A stretch of 64,000 bases of DNA from contig NZ_SNZJ01000016.1 of the NCBI RefSeq assembly GCF_004363555.1, positions 38,953-102,952 on the forward strand, written 5' to 3'. A model generated the notes under the pieces. That model had not been told where the DNA came from, made no database searches, and saw only the letters and a program-made list of their open reading frames with translations. Shown in pieces: positions 49,082 through 58,451 of the stretch (its first letter is position 1; each line of letters starts with the position of its first letter). This stretch comes from Halomonas ventosae (GTDB lineage: Bacteria > Pseudomonadota > Gammaproteobacteria > Pseudomonadales > Halomonadaceae). A program made the translations under genes and the position numbers.

Positions 49082-49115
49082 AAAAAGGCCGGCAGCGGGT
49101 GTCCCGCCACCAGCC
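49082..49115 (-). terminator. rplL-rpoB attenuator (intrinsic, partial)
   Basis: On the minus strand, a 13-bp stem (49103-49115 with 49087-49099, three G-U wobbles, loop ACA) is followed by TTTTT (A-run 49082-49086). It lies 40 bases after the rplL stop and before rpoB, matching the well-known attenuator that lowers rpoBC relative to rplJL transcription. Confidence 0.82.
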
Positions 49116-49155
49116 GTGGAAGCTTACGCAGCGCGTGAAGCCATGGGCACAAGGG

Positions 49156-49527
<372 letters not shown>

Positions 49528-49617
49528 TGTCTAGATTCCTAACTTTGCGGGAGCCTCGGCATCGCGATGGCTCGGGGATTCAATGTTCGATTCGGGCTGA
49601 GCGCGAGAGTTCGCCGT

Positions 49618-50121
49618 TCAGGCGGCCTCTTCCTGCTTCTGGTCACGCAGCGCCGCGAGGGTACGGACCAGCTTGCCGGCAGAAGCTTCCTTCATGACGG
49701 ACATCAGCTTGGCGATCGCCTCATCGTAGGTCGGCAAGGTTGCCAGACGGTCGATGTCGCTTGCCGGGATCAGCTCACCTTCGTAGGCCAGCGCCTTGAC
49801 CTCGAACTCCTTCTGACCCTTGGCGAACTCCTTGAACAGACGGGCGGCAGCGCCCGGGTGCTCATAGGAGAAGGCCAGCATGGTCGGACCGGAGAAGGTC
49901 TCGTCCAGAATCTCCCAGGGAGTTCCGGACAGGGCGCGACGTGCCAGGGTGTTGCGGACAACACGGATCTGCACGCCATTCTCGCGGGCCTGCTTGCGCA
50001 GGTCGGTCATCGCGCTGACCGCGACGCCACGAGAGTCGGCAACTACGACGGAGAGCGCATCCTTGGCCGCTTCACTGACCTCGGCAACGATTGCCTTCTT
50101 GCCTTCGAGTGCTAGTGGCAC
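49618..50121 (-). CDS. rplJ: 50S ribosomal protein L10
   Basis: Base of the L12 stalk and autogenous repressor of rplJL in complex with L12. 167 aa from GTG 50121 ([20 protein letters not shown]); AAGGAG lies 8 bases upstream. The longer frame upstream runs through the leader and is not used. Contains [17 protein letters not shown] and [10 protein letters not shown]. Confidence 0.97.
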   Translation of the reverse strand: MPLALEGKKAIVAEVSEAAKDALSVVVADSRGVAVSAMTDLRKQARENGVQIRVVRNTLARRALSGTPWEILDETFSGPTMLAFSYEHPGAAARLFKEFAKGQKEFEVKALAYEGELIPASDIDRLATLPTYDEAIAKLMSVMKEASAGKLVRTLAALRDQKQEEAA

Positions 50122-50381
50122 AGTGATCACTCCTTCGTGCCGGAACCTCGCGAGAGGATTCCGGTGGTTACCATCTCTCCCGACCGGAGGTCGGGAGTCC
50201 TGGGTGATGGTGCTCACCAGAGATCTGGCGGCCACACCATCTGCGCAGGCCTTCCCGAGGGGAAGATTAAGCCGCGCTCGCTAGAAACGCGGCACCTGCG
50301 GTCTTTGACGATGCCCCGCCGGCGAGGATAGCCCGGCACGGGGACCGCAAAGTTCCTGCAATCGTCTCGATCGCCGCCCGA
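50122..50381 (-). promoter_or_regulatory. rplJ leader with hairpin and possible promoter
   Basis: The 260-base rplA-rplJ gap holds a strong 9-bp hairpin (50177-50185 with 50189-50197, loop GGA), a GCAGATGGTG segment and other paired regions. This is where L10(L12) binds its own mRNA leader in E. coli. A TATCCT at 50325-50330 is a possible -10 of a secondary rplJ promoter, but no good -35 was found. The binding fold was not modelled. Confidence 0.55.
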
Positions 50382-51074
50382 TCAGGCCAGGGCGGAATGA
50401 TCGATGGTCAGCCCCGGGCCCATGGTGGTGGACAGGGTGACCTTCTTGAGATAGATGCCCTTGGAGGTGCTCGGCTTGAGCTTCTTCAGGTCGGCGACCA
50501 GCGCCTCCAGGTTGCCCTGGATGGCGGAAGCGTCGAAGTCGACCTTGCCCAGGGTGGTATGGATGATGCCGTTCTTGTCGGTCCGGAAGCGCACCTGGCC
50601 GGCCTTGGCGTTCTTGACCGCGGTGGCGACGTCCGGGGTCACGGTACCGACCTTGGGGTTCGGCATCAGGCCGCGCGGACCGAGGATCTGGCCCAGCTGG
50701 CCGACGACGCGCATGGCGTCCGGCGAGGCGATGACCACGTCGAAGTCCAGCTGGCCCTTCTTGACCTGCTCGGCCAGGTCGTCCATGCCGACGATGTCGG
50801 CACCGGCTTCCTTGGCAGCATCAACGTTGGCACCCTGGGTGAAGACCGCGACACGCACGTCCTTGCCGGTACCGTTGGGCATCACGGTGGCGCCACGCAC
50901 GACCTGGTCGGACTTGCGCGGGTCGACGCCCAGGTTGATGGCGACGTCCAGGGATTCCTTGAACTTGACGGTGGACAGCTCGGAGAGCAGGGCCACGGCC
51001 TCGTCGAGGGAGTAGGTCCGGTTGGCGTCGACCTTCTCGCGAATCTGCTGTGCACGCTTGGTAAGCTTGGCCAT
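50382..51074 (-). CDS. rplA: 50S ribosomal protein L1
   Basis: Mobile L1 stalk protein that helps release E-site tRNA; in E. coli it represses rplKA. 230 aa (E. coli 234): [19 protein letters not shown] start, [20 protein letters not shown], and [15 protein letters not shown]. Two bases after rplK. Confidence 0.98.
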   Translation of the reverse strand: MAKLTKRAQQIREKVDANRTYSLDEAVALLSELSTVKFKESLDVAINLGVDPRKSDQVVRGATVMPNGTGKDVRVAVFTQGANVDAAKEAGADIVGMDDLAEQVKKGQLDFDVVIASPDAMRVVGQLGQILGPRGLMPNPKVGTVTPDVATAVKNAKAGQVRFRTDKNGIIHTTLGKVDFDASAIQGNLEALVADLKKLKPSTSKGIYLKKVTLSTTMGPGLTIDHSALA

Positions 51075-51076
51075 GA

Positions 51077-51508
51077 TCAGAGACCCTCCACGTTCAGGCC
51101 CATGCTGCGGGCACTACCGGCAATGGTACGCACCGCGGCGTCGAGATCGGCAGCCGTCAGGTCGGGCTCCTTGGTCTTGGCGATCTCCTCGAGCTGCTCG
51201 CGGGTCACGGTGCCGACCTTGGTCTTGTTCGGCTCGCCGGAGCCGGACTTGATGCCGGCCGCCTTCTTCAGCAGGACCGCGGCGGGCGGGGTCTTGGTGA
51301 TGAAGGTGAAGCTGCGGTCGGAGTAGACGGTGATGACCACGGGGGTCGGCAGGCCCGGCTCGATGTCCTGGGTCGCGGCGTTGAACGCCTTGCAGAACTC
51401 CATGATGTTGACGCCGTGCTGGCCCAGCGCGGGGCCCACGGGGGGACTCGGGTTGGCCTTGCCAGCTGCGACCTGCAGCTTGATGTAAGCCTGTACTTTC
51501 TTGGCCAT
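51077..51508 (-). CDS. rplK: 50S ribosomal protein L11
   Basis: GTPase-associated centre protein, required for RelA activation. 143 aa (E. coli 142). [22 protein letters not shown]-terminus with the proline helix, [19 protein letters not shown], and [16 protein letters not shown] 92-base gap to nusG may contain the L1-binding leader, with a GC-rich hairpin (GCAGCC...GGCTG). Confidence 0.98.
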   Translation of the reverse strand: MAKKVQAYIKLQVAAGKANPSPPVGPALGQHGVNIMEFCKAFNAATQDIEPGLPTPVVITVYSDRSFTFITKTPPAAVLLKKAAGIKSGSGEPNKTKVGTVTREQLEEIAKTKEPDLTAADLDAAVRTIAGSARSMGLNVEGL

Positions 51509-51600
51509 GATGGACTCCAGTTGGGTAGTAGCGCCTTGCGGCTCCCCGGGTTACACAGCCACCCGCGGGCGGCTGCCACGAAACAGGCAGGCCCGGAAGG

Positions 51601-52134
51601 CTATTCCTTCTCGACCTGGGCAAACTCCAGCTCGACGGGCGTGGAGCGGCCGAAGATCAGCACGCTGACCTGCACACGGCTCTTGTCATAGTTGACCTCC
51701 TCGACGACCCCGTTGAAGTCGGCGAAGGGGCCGTCGATGACGCGCACCGACTGGCCCGGCTCGAAGAGCGTCTTGGGCTTCGGCTTGTCGGTGCCGTCCT
51801 TGACCCGGCTGAGGATGGCATCGGCCTCCTTGCGGGTGATCGGGGCCGGCTTCTCCTTGGTGCCACCGATGAACCCCATGACGCGCGGGGTCTCGTTGAC
51901 CAGGTGCCAGGTCTCGTCATCCATCTCCATCTCGACCAGCACATAGCCGGGATAGAACTTGCGCTCGCTCTTGCGACGCTTGCCGTCGCGCACTTCGACG
52001 ACCTCTTCGGTCGGCACCAGGATCTCGCCGAAGCGATCCTCCATGCCGTGCATCTTCACGCGCTCGATGAGCGAGCGCATGACATGCTTCTCGAAGCCGG
52101 AGTAGGCGTGGACGACATACCAACGCTTGGACAT
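51601..52134 (-). CDS. nusG: Transcription termination/antitermination factor NusG
   Basis: Binds RNA polymerase and couples it to Rho or to S10/ribosomes. 177 aa (E. coli 181). ATG 52134 gives [21 protein letters not shown] domain residues 1-~115; KOW domain near 125-177 with [21 protein letters not shown]. Eight bases after secE. Confidence 0.98.
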   Translation of the reverse strand: MSKRWYVVHAYSGFEKHVMRSLIERVKMHGMEDRFGEILVPTEEVVEVRDGKRRKSERKFYPGYVLVEMEMDDETWHLVNETPRVMGFIGGTKEKPAPITRKEADAILSRVKDGTDKPKPKTLFEPGQSVRVIDGPFADFNGVVEEVNYDKSRVQVSVLIFGRSTPVELEFAQVEKE

Positions 52135-52142
52135 GAAAACTC

Positions 52143-52511
52143 CTAACCGATGACGCCGGACATCGCCCAGCCAAGAAGGGTGTCGATCAGCCACAGCATC
52201 AGCCCGACCACCAGCACGGCCACCAGCACGATGGCGGTGGTCTGGACGGTCTCGGGCCGGGTCGGCCAGACGACACGCTGGATCTCCTTCTTCGCACTCC
52301 TGGCGAGCTCGACCAGATCACGACCCTTGGTCGTGGTCAGCGCCACCAGTGCCGCCGCCACGCTGAGCACGACGACACCGAGCACACGATAGAGAAGCGC
52401 CTGGTCGGCGAAATAGGTATTGCCGACCACGGCAAGGACCAGCAGAGTGACGACAACCGCCCACTTGAGCCCGTCGTGGCGCGACTCCTGCACCTCGGCG
52501 TTATGCTTCAT
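52143..52511 (-). CDS. secE: Preprotein translocase subunit SecE
   Basis: Essential subunit clamping SecY. 122 aa with three membrane helices as in E. coli (127 aa), and the conserved amphipathic segment [21 protein letters not shown] before the last helix. ATG 52511 ([14 protein letters not shown]) was chosen; the longer frame overlaps tRNA-Trp. Confidence 0.97.
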   Translation of the reverse strand: MKHNAEVQESRHDGLKWAVVVTLLVLAVVGNTYFADQALLYRVLGVVVLSVAAALVALTTTKGRDLVELARSAKKEIQRVVWPTRPETVQTTAIVLVAVLVVGLMLWLIDTLLGWAMSGVIG

Positions 52512-52583
52512 GAAAACGAGACTCCTCAGGGTGCGGCAATCGAAACATGAAAGTATATGAGATCTCGCCAGCCTGGGGAAGAC

Positions 52584-52659
<76 letters not shown>

Positions 52660-52712
52660 GTATCTGCTTCCGCGACCACCCTTTGCAGGCGGCCTGTACG
52701 ACAGCGGGCGCC

Positions 52713-52741
52713 ATGATAGCGAAAGCCGCTTCTCCTGGCAA
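52713..52741 (-). promoter_or_regulatory. Promoter of tRNA-Trp-secE-nusG
   Basis: On the minus strand, -35 TTGCCA (52736-52741) and -10 TATCAT (52713-52718) with a 17-bp spacer, about 50 bases before the tRNA-Trp 5' end. Confidence 0.82.
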
Positions 52742-52773
52742 CCCCATCCCTGCACGAGACCCGCACCGGGAAG

Positions 52774-52806
52774 AAAAAGAGAAGGCGAGCCTAGGCTCGC
52801 CTTCTC
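52774..52806 (-). terminator. Terminator after tRNA-Thr
   Basis: A perfect 28-base palindrome (52779-52806) is followed on the minus strand by TTTTT (A-run 52774-52778). It lies 4 bases after the tRNA-Thr 3' end and ends the tRNA-Tyr-Gly-Thr transcript, at the place where tufB sits in many relatives. Confidence 0.93.
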
Positions 52807-52810
52807 GATA

Positions 52811-52885
52811 TGGAGCTCATGGACGGATTTGAACCGTCGACCTCACCCTTACCAAGGGTGTGCTCTACCCCTGAGCTACATGAGC
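52811..52885 (-). tRNA. thrT: tRNA-Thr (GGT anticodon)
   Basis: A 75-base cloverleaf with encoded CCA. Acceptor stem GCTCATG/CATGAGC, anticodon loop TTGGTAA giving GGT, T-arm GGTTCGAATC. Third gene of the tRNA-Tyr-Gly-Thr transcript. Confidence 0.97.
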
Positions 52886-52914
52886 GCGACCTTGTGGTAT
52901 CACAGCTCGATACC

Positions 52915-52988
<74 letters not shown>

Positions 52989-53037
52989 CGACCCACTCTT
53001 GCTTGCCATCACTCGACGCGTCGGGTGCGGCTGAACC

Positions 53038-53121
<84 letters not shown>

Positions 53122-53133
53122 AGCTGGCGATGC

Positions 53134-53161
53134 ATTCTACCGCCTCTGCTTCCGGTGTCAA
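53134..53161 (-). promoter_or_regulatory. Promoter of the tRNA-Tyr-Gly-Thr transcript
   Basis: On the minus strand, -35 TTGACA (53156-53161) and -10 TAGAAT (53134-53139) with a 16-bp spacer, 12 bases before the tRNA-Tyr 5' end. The near-consensus boxes fit a stable-RNA promoter. Confidence 0.87.
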
Positions 53162-53237
53162 GTGCCTGTTTTCGCTGGCTCTTGATCGGGCGCGACGGGC
53201 CTGCTGGGCGCGCCTCTCCGGAACGCGGCGCATTGTG

Positions 53238-54077
53238 TCAAAGCAGCATGGAGAATGCAAGCGCGGCGCGGATCTTTTCCAGTGCCACCGGCGAGGGCAC
53301 GCGGGGTGCCCCGGACATGCGTCCCGCTCGCTCGGCCGCGGTCAGCGGGAAGCAGGCCTCCAGCCCCCCATAGACCATGTCTGGCCAGACCGCATGGGGC
53401 ACCTGGATGCCCCTAGACACCACCCGGGCGTCACCGCCGGTCAGCATCATCGGCAGCGCCACGCCCTGCTGGTCACACACCTCGCTGTAGATGCGATTGA
53501 CCGCGCTCACTGCCGCCATGTAGATGCCGTGATTGACCGCCTCGACGGTGCGCCTGCCGGGTTCCAGCAGCTCCTCGGCCTCGCTGTCCGGGTCGATGGC
53601 CACGTTGCGGGTACCGAGCTTCAGGCTCTCCTTCATCAGCCGCAGCCCGGGCAGGATGTAGCCGCCCAGGTGGCGCCCGCCGGGCAGCACGAAGTCGACG
53701 GTGATGGCGCTGCCGCAGTCCACGGCACAGCAGCCGCCGGCCAGCTGATAGCCCGCCAGGGCCCCCATCCAGCGATCGACTCCCAGCCGGCCGGGCTCCT
53801 CGTAGCCGTTGGTGACCCCCAGCGCCTCGGCCGTGGAGCGCGCCACATAGACGCTGCCCACCCGCTGGCGCAACAGTCCGACCGTCTCCTCCAGCACCGC
53901 ACGGCGCGCTACGCTGGAGATGCGCACCGCCTCGACCACGTCGAGGTCCGGGATATCCGCGCCGGGGCGCCACTCCTCGCGGGTCCAGACCGCGCCGCGG
54001 GAGCGGATCTCGCTGCTGTCGGCATCCTTGAGCCGCCATTTGGAGAGGGTGTTGCCGATGTCGAGGTCCAGGATCAT
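53238..54077 (-). CDS. coaX: Type III pantothenate kinase
   Basis: First step of coenzyme A synthesis: ATP-dependent phosphorylation of pantothenate. 279 aa with the ASKHA fold: phosphate-1 motif DIGNTLSKW at 6-14, VDRWMGALAGY, and VDCGSAITVDFV carrying the catalytic aspartate. GGYILPGLRLMKESL is the family pocket helix. Overlaps the birA stop by four bases (54074-54077). CoaX is insensitive to CoA feedback in known members. Confidence 0.96.
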   Translation of the reverse strand: MILDLDIGNTLSKWRLKDADSSEIRSRGAVWTREEWRPGADIPDLDVVEAVRISSVARRAVLEETVGLLRQRVGSVYVARSTAEALGVTNGYEEPGRLGVDRWMGALAGYQLAGGCCAVDCGSAITVDFVLPGGRHLGGYILPGLRLMKESLKLGTRNVAIDPDSEAEELLEPGRRTVEAVNHGIYMAAVSAVNRIYSEVCDQQGVALPMMLTGGDARVVSRGIQVPHAVWPDMVYGGLEACFPLTAAERAGRMSGAPRVPSPVALEKIRAALAFSMLL

Positions 54078-55063
54078 GCGCGTCTCCGCACGCTGATCTC
54101 GCCGCCGGCAAGCCGCACCGGCCTGCCTTCCTGCTGCACCCAGAGGTTGCCGGCCTCGTCCACCTCCCCGGCGGTGGCCGGCTCCCGGGTGCCACGCTGC
54201 AGGACCTCCACCTCGCAGCCGGCGAAGGCATGCCGGGCGTTCCAGTCGTCCCGCCAGGCGGCGAACCCCTGCTGCTCGAAGCCTGCCAGCAGGGGCAGCA
54301 GCTCATCCAGCAGCTCGATGGCCAGGGCATTGCGGGAGAGTCCCGGCGCCTGGTCATGGACTGCCGCGACGGCCTGGTCGATGCCGCCACGGAAGGCCGC
54401 CGGCAGGTCGACATTGATGCCCATGCCCACCACCACCTCGCAGGGGCCGGCGGCATCACCGCTGATCTCCACCAGGATGCCCGCCAGCTTGCCGAGCGCC
54501 CCGTCGTCGTCCTCCAGCAGCACGTCATTGGGCCACTTCAGGCGTGGCCGGAGGCCATGGCGCTCGAGCACCCTGGCGAGGGCCACGCCCAGCGCCAGGC
54601 TCAGCCCCTCAAGCGATGCCACCCCCGCCTCGACCCGCCAGCCGAGCGAGAGCATCAGGGTGCGCCCCCAGGGCGTCACCCAGGCGCGACCTCGGCGTCC
54701 TCGCCCCTCGCTCTGCTGCTCCACCAGGCAGACCTCGCCGTGCCCCGCCCCCTGGGAGAAGCGCTCGCGCAGGAAGGCGTTGCTGGACGGCAGGCTCTCC
54801 TCGACGAACAGCCGCGTCAGGTGGGGACGCGCCTCGCGCGAGAGGCCGGCCACGATGGCGCCACCATCCAGCAGCTCGAGGCGCTCGACCAGGCGATAGC
54901 CCTGGCCCTTGACCGCTTCCATGGGAATGCCCAGGGACTCCAGCTTGCGCAATTGCTTCCATACTGCCGCCCGCGACACGCCCAGCCGTTCGCCCAGCTG
55001 CTCGCCGGAGTGGAACTCGCCATCGCTCAGCAGGCGGATCAGGTCACCGATGGTCATGCTCAT
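54074..55063 (-). CDS. birA: Bifunctional biotin ligase / biotin operon repressor BirA
   Basis: 329 aa (E. coli 321). N-terminal winged helix (LIRLLSDGEFHSGEQLGERLGVSRAAVWKQL, residues ~7-38) would bind the biotin operator. The ligase domain has GRGRRGR at 120-126, KWPNDVLL at 176-183 and Lys192 in GKLAGILVE, and a C-terminal SH3-like domain. M3 (MTIGDLIR) could be the start instead of M1. Coupled to coaX. The biotin operator it would bind is not in this window. Confidence 0.95.
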   Translation of the reverse strand: MSMTIGDLIRLLSDGEFHSGEQLGERLGVSRAAVWKQLRKLESLGIPMEAVKGQGYRLVERLELLDGGAIVAGLSREARPHLTRLFVEESLPSSNAFLRERFSQGAGHGEVCLVEQQSEGRGRRGRAWVTPWGRTLMLSLGWRVEAGVASLEGLSLALGVALARVLERHGLRPRLKWPNDVLLEDDDGALGKLAGILVEISGDAAGPCEVVVGMGINVDLPAAFRGGIDQAVAAVHDQAPGLSRNALAIELLDELLPLLAGFEQQGFAAWRDDWNARHAFAGCEVEVLQRGTREPATAGEVDEAGNLWVQQEGRPVRLAGGEISVRRRA

Positions 55064-55211
55064 GCCCCTGACGGGAAATGGGACATTCTAGCGGATGGCG
55101 CCGCGCCCCGGAAATCGCCCCGCCCAATTCACTACTTGGCCGACGCCCCGACCGGCCGGTCGTCGGCTCAGCTCAGGGCATAGACGGTACATCGGAACGC
55201 AACTGGGCGTC
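55064..55211. other. Intergenic region between birA and the LacI-controlled operon
   Basis: Divergent from birA. The birA promoter should lie here, but no clear -10/-35 pair was found by eye (GGCATTCTAG-like patch near 55083-55090 on the minus strand gives a weak TAGAAT). No coding sequence or repeat was recognised. Confidence 0.35.
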
Positions 55212-55227
55212 ATGAAAGGGATTTCAT
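55212..55227. promoter_or_regulatory. LacI-type operator O1 upstream of GH1 gene
   Basis: The near-palindrome ATGAAAGGGATTTCAT matches LacI-family operators (TGAAA-N4-TTTCA). Its centre is 55 bp upstream of the second operator at 55267-55282, a spacing suited to looping or cooperative repression by a dimer or tetramer. Confidence 0.7.
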
Positions 55228-55257
55228 CGACCCTCCGACCCTCGTCGACCAAAGTCG

Positions 55258-55263
55258 TATATT
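55258..55263 (+). promoter_or_regulatory. -10 element of the beta-glucosidase/ABC operon
   Basis: TATATT at 55258-55263 lies just before operator O2, so repressor at O2 would cover the start site near 55270. No good -35 is present (TCCGAC at 55234-55239 with 18-bp spacing is weak), which suggests an activator or a weak promoter. Confidence 0.5.
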
Positions 55264-55266
55264 TTT

Positions 55267-55282
55267 ATGAAACCGCTTTCAT
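55267..55282. promoter_or_regulatory. LacI-type operator O2 over the transcription start
   Basis: ATGAAACCGCTTTCAT is a palindrome with the same half-sites as O1 and overlaps the predicted start of transcription. The LacI-family gene at 62720 is the likely binding protein. Confidence 0.75.
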
Positions 55283-55333
55283 GACCATGGCACCCAACAT
55301 CCCATGGGCCCGACAAGAGGAACCTGCTTTCCC

Positions 55334-56683
55334 ATGCAACGAATCGAACTGCCGACATCGTCACGACTTCTCACCCCGGACTTCACCTTCGGCGTCGCGA
55401 CGGCGGCCTTCCAGATCGAGGGGGCCACCCAGGCCGATGGCCGCCTGCCGTCCATCTGGGACCACTTCTGCGCCCTCGAGGGTCGCGTCAAGAACGGTGA
55501 CAGCGGCATGCCCGCCTGCGACCATTACCATCGCTGGCAGGAAGACCTGGAGCTGATCCAGGGCCTGGGGGTGGACGCCTACCGCCTGTCGATCGCCTGG
55601 CCGCGCGTGATGACCGAGGGCGGCCAGCCCAACGCCAAGGGCCTGGATTTCTACAAGCGTCTCCTCGACAGCCTGCTGGAGCGCCATATCACGCCCTTCG
55701 TGACGCTCTATCACTGGGACCTTCCCCAGCACCTGCAGGAGCGCGGCGGCTGGCTCAATCGGGAAACGGCCTATCGCTTCCAGGAATACGCCGACCTGGT
55801 GTCCCGCGAGCTGGGTGACCGCGTCCATTCCTATGCCACCCTCAACGAACCCTGGGTCAGCGCGATCCTGGGCCACGAGGCCGGCATACACGCGCCGGGG
55901 CTGGAGGACGCCCGCCTCGCCCGCCAGGCCGGGCACCATCTGCTGCTGGCCCACGGCCTGGGCATGCAGACCCTGCGCACCAACACCCCCGACGCCCAGG
56001 CCGGCCTGGTGCTGAACATGGGTCCGAACACGCCCCACAGCCGTCGCTACGACGACCGCGTCGCTGCCCTGGTGGGCGAGGCGAGCATGAACCACTGGTT
56101 CCTGGAGCCGGTGCTCGAGGGCCGCTACCCGGCGCTCTACACGCGTCTCTACCCGGAGCTGGCGCCCCAGGTGCTGCCGGGCGACATGGAGCTGATTTCC
56201 CAGCCAGTGGACTTCATCGGCATCAATTACTACACCCGCGGCGTCGTCTCCTATGACCGCGAGCACCTGGTCCAGGGCCACCCGCCCAAGGACGTGGAGG
56301 TCACGGACTTCGGCTGGGAAGTCTATCCGCAGGGCCTGACCGACCTGCTGGTCGACCTGAACGAGCAGTACCGGCTGCCGCCCCTGATGGTCACCGAGAA
56401 CGGCATGGCCGGCGACGATCACCTGGAGAAGGGAGAGGTCCATGACGAGCAGCGCAGCCGCTACCTCAACAGCCACCTCAATGCCGTCCACGACGCCATT
56501 GAGCAGGGTGTCGATGTCCGGGGCTACTTCGCCTGGAGCCTGATGGACAACTTCGAGTGGGCGGAAGGCTACAGCAAGCGCTTCGGCCTGGTGTACATCG
56601 ACTACGAGACCCAGCAGCGCACGCTCAAGGACAGCGCCAGGGCATTTGCCGACTTCCTCTGGACACGCAAGGCCGGGCGCTGA
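55334..56683 (+). CDS. GH1 beta-glucosidase
   Basis: Hydrolyses beta-glucosides such as cellobiose with net retention. 449 aa, typical of bacterial GH1. Acid/base Glu172 in TLNEPWV and nucleophile Glu355 in VTENGMA are present, as is the N-terminal FTFGVATAAFQIEGA. No signal peptide, so it acts in the cytoplasm on imported sugars. ATG 55334 gives the normal GH1 length; ATG 55304 would add 10 residues and has no Shine-Dalgarno, although the AGAGG for 55334 is rather far (13 bases). First gene of a LacI-controlled operon. Confidence 0.94.
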   Translation: MQRIELPTSSRLLTPDFTFGVATAAFQIEGATQADGRLPSIWDHFCALEGRVKNGDSGMPACDHYHRWQEDLELIQGLGVDAYRLSIAWPRVMTEGGQPNAKGLDFYKRLLDSLLERHITPFVTLYHWDLPQHLQERGGWLNRETAYRFQEYADLVSRELGDRVHSYATLNEPWVSAILGHEAGIHAPGLEDARLARQAGHHLLLAHGLGMQTLRTNTPDAQAGLVLNMGPNTPHSRRYDDRVAALVGEASMNHWFLEPVLEGRYPALYTRLYPELAPQVLPGDMELISQPVDFIGINYYTRGVVSYDREHLVQGHPPKDVEVTDFGWEVYPQGLTDLLVDLNEQYRLPPLMVTENGMAGDDHLEKGEVHDEQRSRYLNSHLNAVHDAIEQGVDVRGYFAWSLMDNFEWAEGYSKRFGLVYIDYETQQRTLKDSARAFADFLWTRKAGR

Positions 56684-56744
56684 GCCCCCACCCTCACCGC
56701 GACAGCATCACCACGACAACAATAGACAAGCGAAGGTAACGCCA

Positions 56745-58379
56745 ATGAAAACGTTCTCCATGATGGCTCTGGCCGCCGCCGTGGCCGCCTCCTCCTCCCC
56801 CGCGCTGGCCGCCCCCGACCAGGGCGGCACCCTGACCGTGCCCGTCATCACCACGGCCTTCACCAGTAGCTTCAACCCCTATATCGACAGCAACAACATC
56901 GTCGGCGGGATGGTCTTCGAGACCCTGGCCTTCACCAACGTCATGCGGGGGGAAACCAGCCTGCGGCTGGCCGAAGGCTACGCGTACGCGGAGGACTACC
57001 GGAGCATCACCTACACCCTCCGCGAGGACCTCGCCTGGTCCGACGGCGAGCCACTGACCGCCGACGACGTCGTCTACACCTTCGAGCTGGCGCGTGAGGT
57101 GCCCGTCTATGACCTCGCCGGGGTCCTCGCCAGCGGGCTGGTCACCGAAGTCACCCGGGTGTCCGATCGCGAGATCCGATTCGACCTGGCGCAGGCCGAC
57201 AGCACCGTGCACTGGGACCTGAACCGCTACATGCCCCTTCCCCGGCACGTCTGGGAGCAGGCCAGCGATCCCGCCACCTTCACCAACCCCAAGGCGATCG
57301 GTTCGGGCCCGGTGACCGAAATCGAGTACGTGCGGCCCCAGCAGATGGAGATCTGCCGCAACCCGCACTACTACCAGGAAGACCGGCCCTACCTGGACTG
57401 CGTCCGCTATCGCGCCTTCAATGACAACTCCCAGATCCAACCGGCCCTGATGAATGGCGAGATCGACTGGGGGTCCAACTTCATCGCCGACGTCGAGAAG
57501 ACCTATGTCGCCGCCGATCCCGACAATCACCACTACTGGTACCCGGCCAACGACGCCATCCATCTCTACCTGAACACCAGGCAGGCGCCCTTCGACGACC
57601 TGGCGTTCCGCCAGGCGGTGTCCGTGGCACTGGACCGTGAGGCGATCGTCGACCTGGCCGCCTACGGCTACCCCACGGCGAACTTCTTCCCCGGGGGCAT
57701 TGGCGACTACTACGCCGACTACATGGATGAGTCGCTCATGGAGGAGTACGGCTGGCTGACCCAGTACGATCCGGACAGGGCCCGCCAGCTGCTGGACGAG
57801 GCCGGTTACCAGGATGTCGACGGTGACGGCCAGCGTGAGCTTCCCGACGGCTCTGAGCTAGCGTTCGACATTCAGGTCGTCAACGGCTGGACCGACTGGG
57901 TACAGACCGTGCTGATGATCACCGAGTACCTCCAGGACGTGGGCATCGAGGCCAACGTCAATGCTGTCGAGTGGGGCGTCTATGACCAGTCGCTCAAGGA
58001 GGGCGACTACCAGGCCGCCATCAACTGGTCGCTGCTCTCGACGCACCCCATCCAGACCTTCAAGGAGTACTACCACACCAGCCGCGTCGGCCATATCTGG
58101 CACGCCGGGCATGGCGTGCACTCGGAGCGGGTCGACGCACTGATCGAGGACTTCGGCTCCCTGACCGAAGCCGACGCCAAGCAGGACACCCTCGACCAGC
58201 TGCAGCGTTTCACCGCCGAGAAACTGCCATTCGTCCCGCTGTTCTCCAACGCCACCTGGTTCCAGTACAACACCAGCGAGTTCGTGGGCTGGCCGAACGC
58301 GGAGGACCCCTACGTGCACCCGGTGTTCTACTCCACGGGCAACAACACCCTGATCTTCAACAACCTGCGTCGAAAGTAA
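56745..58379 (+). CDS. ABC transporter substrate-binding protein, SBP_bac_5 (DppA/OppA) family
   Basis: Periplasmic binding protein, 544 aa, with a signal peptide (MKTFSMMALAAA..., cleavage after about residue 22 at ALA-APDQ; only one positive residue). It has the family 5 blocks LREDLAWSDGEPLTADDVVYTF and FRQAVSVALDREAIV. Its genomic partner is a beta-glucosidase, so it probably binds a beta-linked oligosaccharide and not a peptide, as known for cellobiose importers of the Opp class. ATG 56745 has GAAGGTAA upstream. Confidence 0.93.
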   Translation: MKTFSMMALAAAVAASSSPALAAPDQGGTLTVPVITTAFTSSFNPYIDSNNIVGGMVFETLAFTNVMRGETSLRLAEGYAYAEDYRSITYTLREDLAWSDGEPLTADDVVYTFELAREVPVYDLAGVLASGLVTEVTRVSDREIRFDLAQADSTVHWDLNRYMPLPRHVWEQASDPATFTNPKAIGSGPVTEIEYVRPQQMEICRNPHYYQEDRPYLDCVRYRAFNDNSQIQPALMNGEIDWGSNFIADVEKTYVAADPDNHHYWYPANDAIHLYLNTRQAPFDDLAFRQAVSVALDREAIVDLAAYGYPTANFFPGGIGDYYADYMDESLMEEYGWLTQYDPDRARQLLDEAGYQDVDGDGQRELPDGSELAFDIQVVNGWTDWVQTVLMITEYLQDVGIEANVNAVEWGVYDQSLKEGDYQAAINWSLLSTHPIQTFKEYYHTSRVGHIWHAGHGVHSERVDALIEDFGSLTEADAKQDTLDQLQRFTAEKLPFVPLFSNATWFQYNTSEFVGWPNAEDPYVHPVFYSTGNNTLIFNNLRRK

Positions 58380-58393
58380 CCGACCATCAGCGT

Positions 58394-58424
58394 GAGGGGG
58401 AACCGGACCCGCCCCGGTTCCCTC
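58394..58424 (+). other. Hairpin between binding-protein and permease genes
   Basis: An 11-bp stem (58396-58406 with 58414-58424, one G-U pair, 7-base loop) lies 15 bases after the binding-protein stop. It has no T-run, so it more likely blocks 3' exonucleases and keeps the binding-protein message in excess over the permease genes. Confidence 0.5.
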
Positions 58425-58451
58425 GTCGACCCCGAGCCAGAGGCGAACTCA

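Noticed and set aside
50122..50235. Upstream extension of rplJ through the leader
   Set aside because: The extra 38 residues do not resemble L10; GTG 50121 has a proper Shine-Dalgarno and gives the family N-terminus.
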